Origin: Candidatus Altarchaeales archaeon
Lineage (GTDB): Archaea > Altiarchaeota > Altiarchaeia > IMC4 > QMZM01
Reading direction: 5' to 3'
DNA length: 15,031 nucleotides
Assembly (NCBI GenBank): GCA_003663115.1
Contig: QMZJ01000012.1
Coordinates: 1-15,031 of the forward strand
Under the pieces are notes generated by a model that was given only the letters and a program-made list of their open reading frames with translations, did not search any database and was not told the origin of the DNA. The position numbers and the translations under genes were made by a program. Positions 6,318-12,577 of the stretch are shown piece after piece. Every line of letters starts with the position of its first letter. Positions within the stretch are counted from its first letter, which is position 1.

Positions 6318-7910
6318 ATGGACATAATAAGGAGACTGTTAAAGAGCTGGAAGATAATAATACTGATTTCAATGGTATCGCTCTCTCTGGCTCTGATCAC
6401 AAATGTGATCCCAGTAAATAGGGGAAGGGCCAATGAGCCACTGGGCGTTGGCTTTGGTAATGGCCTGGATTATGGGCTTGACTTCGTGGGAGGGATTCAG
6501 ATACAATTGAGGCTTGAGGATCCACCGAATGGGACTTTAACCCCGGATATAGTTGAGATCGAAAAGGGTATACTGGAGAGAAGACTGAACGCTATGGGTT
6601 TAAGGGACATACCGATAAGACCCTGGGGTAAGCGATATATCCTGATACAGGTAGCTAAAGCATCCCCTGAGGAGATAACATCCATTGAGAACATATTGAG
6701 GCAACAGGCGAGATTCGAAGCGAGAATGGATGGTGAGCTCGCAATTTTGGGTTCTGAGATCAGTGTTGATCTGAGCCCCCAGGGGAGCGGTGTAACGAGA
6801 ACAAGGCCCTCAGAATGGCACGTTGGAATCCGGTTAAGTCTGAGCGGGGGGGAAAGGTTCTGTGCCGTTGGGAGAAATAGAAGGGGCAAACCAATTGACA
6901 TGTTTTTAGATCGCCCAGAAAGCACGATAATTGCCATGACCAATGAGACATATGCAATTCTAAATGAATTAACAGAGGTTGAGGATGATCCAACATCCGA
7001 TTCATATATCAAAATAATAGAAAATCGCTCTTTAATACCAATACTCGTGATTGAAAACGATACACTAAATCCGGAAAAATTGGCGGAATTTGAGGGCTAT
7101 AGAAGGGTGATACTTGCTGCTGATGAGGATCAGATCTCTGACAGGGTAAGAAACGAATTAGAGGAGTATAACCTCACAACGGAGAGAAGACCAAGGAACG
7201 GTAGAGACTATGGGGAATGGATACTAGACATTATAGGTCTGAGGTCCTCACCGAGGCTTAGGTGCGATCCGTGCACACAGTGCAAATACAGCGCACAGAT
7301 AACGGGCAGTGCACCAACCCCCGAACAGGCCAGAGAGGAAATGGAAGAGACCAAGATTTTACTGAGTTCCGGTAATCTGCCGGCAAAGGCGATCGTTGAA
7401 TCAAAATCAGAGTTTCCGTCATCCTTAGGTGAGAAGTTCCTGGAGTATAGCTTTATTATAGGCGTAATTGCGATCATTACAGTGGCATTAGTAATCTTTC
7501 TCAGGTACAGGGCCTTATTTATCGTTATACCCACGATAATTACCGGGCTTTCCGAGATCCTGATAATCTTAGGGGTGGCAGCACTCATAAATTGGGAACT
7601 CGATCTACCTGCTGTGGCGGGAATAATAGCCGCGGTTGGAACGGGAGTGGATGATCAAATTGTTATCACGGATGAGACGATCAAGAGGGGGAGGGAAAAG
7701 AAGAAAATCGTTAGTTTAACCGAAAGGATAAGGAGGGCCTTCTTCATAATATTTACTGCTGCAGCAACAACCATCGTCGTAATGTTACCCATGCTTTCAA
7801 TTCAGGCTCTTAAGGGCTTTGCCTTCATGACAATAATGGGTGTTTTAATCGGCGTCTTTGTAACGAGACCTGCCTACGCAAAGATCATAGAGGAGATACT
7901 GAGGGACTGA
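6318..7910 (+). CDS. secD: Protein-export membrane protein SecD
   Basis: A 530-residue SecD partner of SecF. TM1 is at about residues 13-30, followed by LDYGLDFVGGIQIQLRL, the conserved first motif. A large extracytoplasmic domain covers about 55-370, including ILERRLNAMGLRDIPIRPWG and AQITGSAPTPEQAREE. Five C-terminal helices start near residue 377, with AGIIAAVGTGVDDQIVITDET (the TM4 acidic motif) and GFAFMTIMGVLIGVFVTRPAYA. A strong GGAGG at 6306-6310 inside the end of secF gives spacing of 7 nt to the ATG. An oddity is the cysteine cluster C316-x2-C319-x2-C322, plus C182, in the outside domain. Archaea lack SecA, so the complex is thought to pull or release substrate late in export. Confidence 0.95.
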   Translation: MDIIRRLLKSWKIIILISMVSLSLALITNVIPVNRGRANEPLGVGFGNGLDYGLDFVGGIQIQLRLEDPPNGTLTPDIVEIEKGILERRLNAMGLRDIPIRPWGKRYILIQVAKASPEEITSIENILRQQARFEARMDGELAILGSEISVDLSPQGSGVTRTRPSEWHVGIRLSLSGGERFCAVGRNRRGKPIDMFLDRPESTIIAMTNETYAILNELTEVEDDPTSDSYIKIIENRSLIPILVIENDTLNPEKLAEFEGYRRVILAADEDQISDRVRNELEEYNLTTERRPRNGRDYGEWILDIIGLRSSPRLRCDPCTQCKYSAQITGSAPTPEQAREEMEETKILLSSGNLPAKAIVESKSEFPSSLGEKFLEYSFIIGVIAIITVALVIFLRYRALFIVIPTIITGLSEILIILGVAALINWELDLPAVAGIIAAVGTGVDDQIVITDETIKRGREKKKIVSLTERIRRAFFIIFTAAATTIVVMLPMLSIQALKGFAFMTIMGVLIGVFVTRPAYAKIIEEILRD

Positions 7911-7938
7911 TTGATTTCATTGACAAATTCAAGGGAAA

Positions 7939-8020
7939 GGTGTTGCATACCCAAAAAAGGGCGAGAAACACGACCGACTTATGTCGGTGTGCGTAGCGAC
8001 ACAGCCGCTCACGCCGCAGG
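7939..8020. ncRNA. Structured GC-rich intergenic element (candidate RNA structure)
   Basis: The gap between secD and the convergent AtpZ-like gene is visibly more GC-rich than the other intergenic DNA here. Hairpin 1 is CAC(g)ACCGAC - TTAT - GTCGGTGTG at 7969-7991, nine pairs with one bulged G. Hairpin 2 is GCGTAGCG - ACACAGC - CGCT(c)ACGC at 7991-8014, eight pairs with one bulged C. GGCG at 7960-7963 could also pair with CGCC at 8012-8015, giving a three-way junction as an alternative to the lower half of hairpin 2. It could be a small RNA, a 3' UTR structure, a terminator part or a dispersed palindromic repeat. No family is recognised. Confidence 0.4.
7950..8020 (-). terminator. Possible terminator of the atpI - AtpZ-like transcript
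   Basis: Read on the minus strand, the two GC-rich hairpins are followed by CCCTTTTTTGGG (complement of 7950-7961). A hairpin region plus a T6 run directly after the last gene of a minus-strand operon is compatible with transcription termination. Archaeal termination depends mainly on the T-run, so the hairpins may have another purpose. Confidence 0.3.
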
Positions 8021-8023
8021 TGC

Positions 8024-8224
8024 TTAACCAACCCGCTTAATCAATTGATATGTTGCCAGGACCAATCCCAGAAATGCCCCAATGGTCATACCGATCATAG
8101 CAACTGATTCGCTGATTTTAGCACCCAGAAAGTAGCCCAGGAAGATCAGAACAACTACAAGTAGGGCAAATTCTGCCCCAAGCGTGATCCCTCTCATCAA
8201 TATCTCGGTTCTCTTTATCTTCAT
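8024..8224 (-). CDS. Small two-helix membrane protein, AtpZ/AtpI (ATPase gene 1)-like
   Basis: A 66-residue protein with two hydrophobic helices (about 14-32 and 40-60) joined by a short loop. The pattern GAEFALLVVVLIFLGYFLGAKI - IGMTIGAFLGLVLATYQLIKRV follows the layout of the bacterial 'ATPase gene 1' family (AtpZ, AtpI/UncI), G-E....GyyLG...GlllGl..g.y.l. The conserved Asp after the first helix is replaced by a Gly-Ala-Lys segment. Bacterial relatives assist c-ring assembly or ion supply to the ATP synthase. The gene starts 3 bp after the stop of atpI with no ribosome binding site, which implies coupling to the stator subunit gene. A function in A-ATPase assembly is inferred from this position; homology over so short a hydrophobic stretch is uncertain. 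Confidence 0.6.
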   Translation of the reverse strand: MKIKRTEILMRGITLGAEFALLVVVLIFLGYFLGAKISESVAMIGMTIGAFLGLVLATYQLIKRVG

Positions 8225-8227
8225 TAT

Positions 8228-10231
8228 TCAGTCGGTAAGCTCGGTATATCTTCTTTCAATTATAAATGGGCTATATTTAATCCCCCCCGCCCCGTAAAAC
8301 TTGGTAAACCATTCATAGAAGTGCAACCTTATGGTGTGAATAAAAACGATTAAACCCTCCAGTACCAGAACCAGGATATTGCCTCCAACTACAATCATGA
8401 TACTCAAGATGAATATGTTTGATATCATTTCCATACTACATATTTTATAGATCGCCATCATCATCATCGCATGAATTACTGCCAGTATGCCTATCCTGCT
8501 GTAGGAGATGGTATTGCTCAGGAACATTGAGGATGTCTCAAAAACATCGAATAACCCGGTACCAACTGCCCCAAGTAGCTTCTTTACCCCGAACGGATGG
8601 AGTTCATGGATTAATTCACTTATTAACATCAGGGCAACAGGAATGCAAATCCCGTACAGTACAATATCTGAGAGGGGGTACATCTCGGCGACCTGAATGA
8701 ATAAGGGAATCGGAAACCTGAAAATCAGCGCTATAATAGTCACCTCCCCGCAGAAGAACCATAACTTGCCCAGAGAGGGAATAATACTGCTCAAACCAGA
8801 TTCCCGTACCTTATTCACGGCACTGGCTATCAAACCCAGGCCCATGTGGAGCACGCCAACAAAGAGCGCAATCCCGAACAGTTCCATCATATTATGGGTG
8901 GGGCTCATCCACAGGGTTCGGAATTCTCCGTGTGGAGTGGTGTAGGTGTGTCCAATACCCAGGTCTTCATATAGGCCTGACAGGATTTCTTCATTACCGA
9001 AGATGCTCCCATATAAAAAGCCAAATATTATGGCGAATATGCCACAGTATAGAAGAACCATCCCGAAATTCCAGTATGATTCATTACCCTTTTTCAGAAA
9101 TATCATTCCGAGTCCAGCCAGTGCCAGGACCGCTCCATGACCCACATCCCCGAACATCAATCCAAAGATCAGAGGGAAGGTTATCGCTATGATTGGAGTT
9201 GGATCTATCTCATTATATGAGGGCAGGCCGAACATCTCTGTAATGCTTTCGAATGGCTTAAATGGCTTCGGATTATCGAGTAATACTGGAACCATCTCAT
9301 CCGGTTCTGGTTCATATATACGAATCACGGCACACCCGTCGGATGCTTCTCTTACCTCCCTGACCAGGTTATCTACCTCCCTGGCCGGAATCCAGCCATT
9401 TATGGTATAAACCCTGTCCGTCTTTCCAAGGTTCAGTACCATCTCCTGGGTGTTTTTCTCTATCTGGGCCATCTCTTTAGCTACTAGAATATCCTTAGAG
9501 TGTTCATCCCTGATCCTGTCCAGGTCTTTATGCAATCTATCCTCAATTTCTTTAATCGACTCCAATCTCTCTTTTATCTCTCTCAGATCCTTATTCGTTA
9601 GCTCCAGTGCGTCGAATCTGAGCCCCTTTAAAACCCCCTCAACATCATTCTGATGCCCTTTCAATGTTACTACGATAGCTAAAATCCTGTCCTTAAAGGA
9701 TTCCGTCAGGATTATATGATCCTCTTTAGTCGTTTCTCTTACCCTTAATTTCAACTCTTCTACATCCCCGGGGTCAAGGAATCCGGCAGTAACGTACAGG
9801 AAATCTGATGTTCCCAGCCATCCCGCATTAATACCCAGACTATTCAAACAGTTCAGTGCGAATTCATTGCTCTTTAATATCTCCTTTTCTCCAGATATTT
9901 TCTCAAGTCTTTCCGATATAGATTCTGCTTCCTCCGCTATTTTATTGATGTTCTTCTCCATCTCATTCAGGTACTCCTCGGATGATTTCTCGGGCACAGA
10001 AACCCTCTCTATTTCCTCATCCCGAATCTTCAGGACATCTATCAGGTAATAGATGCTGTTCAACAGGCTCGAATATCTGCCCAGGATTTTTTCACGTGAA
10101 ATCTCTTTTTTTCCCTCCTTAACCTCTGTTATCTGGACCGATCTTAATTTGCCCAATACGTTCATCACCCTATCCAGATAGCTATCCAGTACCAGAATCC
10201 TGATTCTTCTCATCTGCAATGGTTTGAACAT
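8228..10231 (-). CDS. atpI: A-type ATP synthase subunit I (subunit a, stator / ion channel)
   Basis: A 667-residue V/A-ATPase 'a' subunit. The N-terminal half (about 1-330) is cytoplasmic and rich in coiled coil. The C-terminal half has about eight membrane helices beginning at PTPIIAITFPLIFGLMFGDVGHG. Two arginines needed for ion transfer are visible: R579 in NTISYSRIGILAVIHA and R635 in VFIHTIRLHFYEWFTKFYGAGG. Their 56-residue spacing resembles that of other archaeal/Thermus-type subunits. It forms the half-channels beside the c-ring and the top of the peripheral stalk, bound by E/H subunits. The start MFKPLQMRRIRI is chosen; M7 is an alternative. It is on the minus strand, divergent from atpC, whereas in most archaea this gene sits between atpH and atpK. 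Confidence 0.95.
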   Translation of the reverse strand: MFKPLQMRRIRILVLDSYLDRVMNVLGKLRSVQITEVKEGKKEISREKILGRYSSLLNSIYYLIDVLKIRDEEIERVSVPEKSSEEYLNEMEKNINKIAEEAESISERLEKISGEKEILKSNEFALNCLNSLGINAGWLGTSDFLYVTAGFLDPGDVEELKLRVRETTKEDHIILTESFKDRILAIVVTLKGHQNDVEGVLKGLRFDALELTNKDLREIKERLESIKEIEDRLHKDLDRIRDEHSKDILVAKEMAQIEKNTQEMVLNLGKTDRVYTINGWIPAREVDNLVREVREASDGCAVIRIYEPEPDEMVPVLLDNPKPFKPFESITEMFGLPSYNEIDPTPIIAITFPLIFGLMFGDVGHGAVLALAGLGMIFLKKGNESYWNFGMVLLYCGIFAIIFGFLYGSIFGNEEILSGLYEDLGIGHTYTTPHGEFRTLWMSPTHNMMELFGIALFVGVLHMGLGLIASAVNKVRESGLSSIIPSLGKLWFFCGEVTIIALIFRFPIPLFIQVAEMYPLSDIVLYGICIPVALMLISELIHELHPFGVKKLLGAVGTGLFDVFETSSMFLSNTISYSRIGILAVIHAMMMMAIYKICSMEMISNIFILSIMIVVGGNILVLVLEGLIVFIHTIRLHFYEWFTKFYGAGGIKYSPFIIERRYTELTD

Positions 10232-10275
10232 ATTACAAACTTATAGAATGAAATGTAATAAATAAAATAAAAAAA
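10232..10275. promoter_or_regulatory. Divergent promoter region atpI / atpC
   Basis: A 44-bp, nearly pure A/T stretch separates the divergent starts of atpI and atpC. CTTATAGAA at 10240-10248 is TATA-like and lies 28-34 nt upstream of the two candidate atpC ATGs. No ribosome binding site precedes atpC; an A-rich run does. Leaderless or short-leader transcripts in both directions are likely. Confidence 0.35.
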
Positions 10276-11331
10276 ATGAGTATGGCAGATTATGCATATT
10301 CGAATACCAGAATCAGGGTAATGAAGAGCCTCCTTTTAAAGAATAGTGATCTAGAGACATTAATCAGGACAAAGAACCTAAACGATTGTCTCATGTCCCT
10401 AAGGCAAACCCGCTACGCCGAGATCTTCTCCAGACTGGAAAAGGTTACCATTCACGGAATAGAGAGACTCCTCGATGTGGATCTCATGAGAACAGTTGAT
10501 AAGATTATCAGGATATCCCCGCAGAGCTGTGTGCCATTTCTCAATGCCCTCTCAAAGAGATATGAATTCGAACAGATAAAGCTTATTTTAAACTTAAAGA
10601 TGGGTAATCTATCAAGGGACAATCTATCACGGGGTGAGATCGAGGAGAGACTGGCTATAGGGGAGATGGGTCATTTATCCAGTTACAGGCATACACAAGA
10701 ATTTCTATCAAGACTAATAGATCTCCCCATGGAAGATATTATTACTTTATTGCGTGAGAGATATAAAGGCCTGGATGGATTCATGCCAGAATCACCGGAT
10801 CTATTGGCTGTGCTGATAGCGCTGGATCGATACTATTTTTCCGAGCTTCAAAATTCTATAGATAGTCTTAAGGGGGCAGATAGAAAAGTAGCTTCCACGC
10901 TGATCTCCATGGAGATAGATACGAGAAATGTAATGACAATCCTCAGGTCTGTAACCCACGGATATGACGCTAAACGATTTATCATTCCCGGTCACGATCC
11001 AAGGATCGATGAATTGGGAAAGCATACTCCGAGGGATGTGACGGATGCCATTACAAAACTCTCTAAAACCACATATGGCCCCCTATTGGAGAGCGCCGCA
11101 TCCAGTTATATCGAGACAAATTCCCTGTTGCAGATGGAACTAACACTAAGGAGATATCTCGCCAAAGAGAGCAAAAACTTAATTAGAGGGTACCCATTTC
11201 AACTCGGATTTATCCTCGGTTTCTTAAAGCTAAAGGAGCTGGAGGTAGAGAATCTAAGAGCAATCTGTGTTGGCGTTGACAAGGGTTTATCCCCCGATGA
11301 GATCAGGGAGTTACTGATAATGTCGTCATAG
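10276..11331 (+). CDS. atpC: A-type ATP synthase subunit C (subunit d, central-stalk socket)
   Basis: A 351-residue all-alpha protein of the V-ATPase d/AC39 family. It sits on the c-ring and links it to the central stalk (D/F). It opens with MADYAYSNTRIRVMKSLLL, a family signature, and contains three similar helical modules. A visible member is LAVLIALDRYYFSELQNSIDSLKGADRKVASTLISMEIDTRNVMTILRS, and the end is PFQLGFILGFLKLKELEVENLRAICVGVDKGLSPDEIRELLI. The length is normal. The start could be ATG 10276 or ATG 10282 (MADYAY); the latter aligns better with relatives. It usually lies between atpE and atpF but here is alone upstream. TTATTTTTCTTCTCT at 11336-11350 just after the stop may terminate this transcript. 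Confidence 0.93.
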   Translation: MSMADYAYSNTRIRVMKSLLLKNSDLETLIRTKNLNDCLMSLRQTRYAEIFSRLEKVTIHGIERLLDVDLMRTVDKIIRISPQSCVPFLNALSKRYEFEQIKLILNLKMGNLSRDNLSRGEIEERLAIGEMGHLSSYRHTQEFLSRLIDLPMEDIITLLRERYKGLDGFMPESPDLLAVLIALDRYYFSELQNSIDSLKGADRKVASTLISMEIDTRNVMTILRSVTHGYDAKRFIIPGHDPRIDELGKHTPRDVTDAITKLSKTTYGPLLESAASSYIETNSLLQMELTLRRYLAKESKNLIRGYPFQLGFILGFLKLKELEVENLRAICVGVDKGLSPDEIRELLIMSS

Positions 11332-11335
11332 GAGC

Positions 11336-11350
11336 TTATTTTTCTTCTCT
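11336..11350 (+). terminator. Pyrimidine-rich tract after atpC
   Basis: TTATTTTTCTTCTCT immediately follows the atpC stop. T-rich tracts act as archaeal termination signals. With only 42 bp to the next ORF, readthrough is also possible. Confidence 0.3.
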
Positions 11351-11373
11351 CACTCCATAATATCCATTAGAGA

Positions 11374-11787
11374 ATGGATTACTGGTTTATCCTGATCTTT
11401 ACTGGATTAATTGTGATAGTTACCATAGTCAGCTGCCATATCGCAACCTACCTGGGGGCGGGTTTCAGCGGGATGTTTCAGAGCTATATAAACAGATATA
11501 TAAACAGCAAACTAAAGGACAGGATAGAACTTCTGGAGAAGAGAGCGGGAGGAGTCGAAAACGAGGGAGTGATCGAAAGATTTGCAGTAGATTATTCCAA
11601 CAACCCCGAAATTAAGAATGCATGGAATGAATTTAATAACTATCTTCTATGGAATCAATCAGCATTAGATGACATAAAATCAAGGCTTGATGCCCTGTAT
11701 CTCAGGCGCAAGATGAAGATGACCTCCGGGGGTACAGAGCTCTGGTTTGGTGATAGACGCCCGGGTCTTACGAGGTCTTCAAGATGA
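11374..11787 (+). CDS. Unrecognised membrane-anchored small protein in ATPase cluster (ORF-a)
   Basis: A 137-residue protein I do not recognise. One strong hydrophobic helix (about residues 4-29, MDYWFILIFTGLIVIVTIVS) is followed by an amphipathic Tyr/Asn-rich stretch (YINRYINSKLKDRIELLEKR). A helical segment, F70 to L105, resembles residues 28-63 of the next ORF in an ungapped alignment: FA..Y....E......EF..YL......L..IK. The tail is basic (GDRRPGLTRSSR). The predicted form is a single-pass protein with a mostly helical cytoplasmic part. Its stop overlaps the next start (ATGA, 11784-11787), indicating translational coupling, or else a frameshifted single gene. The setting between atpC and the proteolipid gene suggests a link to the A-ATPase, but nothing in the sequence proves it. 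No ribosome binding site is clear. Confidence 0.6.
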   Translation: MDYWFILIFTGLIVIVTIVSCHIATYLGAGFSGMFQSYINRYINSKLKDRIELLEKRAGGVENEGVIERFAVDYSNNPEIKNAWNEFNNYLLWNQSALDDIKSRLDALYLRRKMKMTSGGTELWFGDRRPGLTRSSR

Positions 11788-12170
11788 TAGCGAGCCACTA
11801 CGTAATTGAGAAAATCCTAAGGGACTGGGGAAACATAGAGGCAGTAAAAGAGCAGTTTGAGAAATTTGCAAGACGTTATCCCGATGACAGGGAATTTCAG
11901 GAGGTCTACAGGGAATTTCGAGAATACCTGAGGGAGAGTACAGAGAGACTGGAGAACATAAAGGCAATGGTTTACAGAGAAAAGGATATGAAAAGAAAAA
12001 CTAATGGGATAAAAAATAGAGGTCCGAATGAGAGAAAAGATACCGATCTCTTAGGGCGTCTACAGCTCTATGAGGATTTACCTGATCACACGCCCGAGTG
12101 GGGAGTCACGTTATCCCATCAGGATCATCAGGGCTACGACCAAACCATAGATCGCAAGTGCCTCCGCTAA
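11784..12170 (+). CDS. Unrecognised small soluble helical protein, paralogue of the upstream ORF (ORF-b)
   Basis: A 128-residue unrecognised protein without a membrane segment. Residues 28-63 (FARRYPDDREFQEVYREF and onward to IKAMV) align without gaps to residues 70-105 of the preceding ORF, with 11 identities in 36 positions. The charged helical region ends near residue 72 (DMKRK). The rest (NGIKNRGPNERKDTDLLGRLQLYEDLPDHTPEWGV) looks less ordered. The last 20 codons (12111-12170) are antisense to the 3' end of atpK, so the biological C-terminus is uncertain. The start is ATG 11784 in the ATGA overlap. The frame is also open upstream to 11757, reading TPGSYEVFK, so it may have once been, or may still be, joined to ORF-a by a frameshift. 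Function unknown. Confidence 0.5.
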   Translation: MIASHYVIEKILRDWGNIEAVKEQFEKFARRYPDDREFQEVYREFREYLRESTERLENIKAMVYREKDMKRKTNGIKNRGPNERKDTDLLGRLQLYEDLPDHTPEWGVTLSHQDHQGYDQTIDRKCLR

Positions 12171-12329
12171 CGCAACGAAGATCAATACCTTACCGAATAC
12201 CTCTGGTTTCTCTGCTGTTGCGCCGGCTGCTGCACTGCCGGTTACTGCGATTGCATATGCCGCTGCAATTGCCGATAAGCCCATCACCACCGCAGCCGCT
12301 AGCTGATTTGTTATCTCAAACCATACCAT
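12111..12329 (-). CDS. atpK: A-type ATP synthase subunit K (proteolipid c-ring subunit)
   Basis: A 72-residue c subunit with a single helical hairpin, so one copy gives two membrane helices. Helix 1 is Ala/Gly-rich (AAYAIAVTGSAAAGA). The polar loop is ATAEKPEVFGK. Helix 2 is VLIFVALAEALAIYGLVVALMIL and carries the ion-binding carboxylate E56. E56 is followed by Ala rather than Ser/Thr, and I see no obvious helix-1 Gln, so Na+ ligands appear absent and H+ coupling is more likely (inference). The start is ATG 12329 (MVWFEITNQ), with AGGTGA (complement of 12334-12339) just upstream, a strong archaeal ribosome binding site. The gene is inverted relative to atpH-E-F-A, unlike the usual archaeal operon. 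Confidence 0.95.
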   Translation of the reverse strand: MVWFEITNQLAAAVVMGLSAIAAAYAIAVTGSAAAGATAEKPEVFGKVLIFVALAEALAIYGLVVALMILMG

Positions 12330-12565
12330 CTTCTCACCTCTCTAATTTTTAGTTGATATTTCTAATAATCTATGATAAAATATATTATATTATAAAACTC
12401 GATATTATAAATTAATTTCCGACACTATAAATCATTAACATTAATATTATAAATACCATATGATTAAAATACTATATGATTAAATATCATTATTGAATTA
12501 AGGATGAATGAGCTGTACTATATGATTAAAATACTATATGATTAAATATCATTATTGAATTAAGG
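12330..12565. promoter_or_regulatory. Divergent regulatory region between atpK and atpH
   Basis: This 236-bp gap is extremely A/T-rich. ATTATAAA occurs at 12389-12396, 12404-12411 and 12446-12453, and CACTATAAATC lies at 12424-12434, all TATA-like. ATATGATTAAA occurs four times (12458, 12474, 12520 and 12536). It must hold the atpK promoter on the minus strand and the atpH-E-F-A promoter on the plus strand. CTATATGATT at 12534-12543 is centred about 28 nt upstream of the atpH ATG (12566), fitting a leaderless start. The same element is present in the upstream duplicate copy, 62 bp away. Confidence 0.6.
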
Positions 12566-12577
12566 ATGAATGAGCTG
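12454..12577 (+). repeat. 62-bp tandem duplication covering promoter and start of atpH
   Basis: Positions 12454-12515 and 12516-12577 are direct repeats with one difference (C at 12457, T at 12519). Each copy contains two CTATATGATTAAA-type elements, TATCATTATTGAATTAAGG and ATGAATGAGCTG, which encodes the first four residues (MNEL) of atpH. The period is not a multiple of three. Confidence 0.95.
12504..12545 (+). CDS. 13-codon upstream mini-ORF created by the duplication
   Basis: The upstream repeat copy carries a second atpH start. It reads MNELYYMIKILYD and stops at TAA 12543-12545, 20 nt before the true atpH ATG. If transcription starts at the upstream promoter copy, this mini-ORF would be read before atpH and could affect its translation. 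It may simply be a by-product of the duplication. Confidence 0.3.
   Translation: MNELYYMIKILYD

Noticed and set aside
7969..8014. tRNA or CRISPR repeat in the hairpin-rich gap after secD
   Set aside because: There is no cloverleaf with T-loop or anticodon arm, no CCA-adjacent acceptor stem, and no repeated units with spacers.
8419..10049. Many plus-strand open frames antisense to atpI
   Set aside because: Their translations lack family features, and the minus strand encodes a full-length, well-conserved subunit I.
12098..12352. 84-codon plus-strand frame over the proteolipid gene
   Set aside because: It is antisense to atpK, is rich in Leu/Pro/Ser from the complement of Ala/Gly codons, and has no start context.
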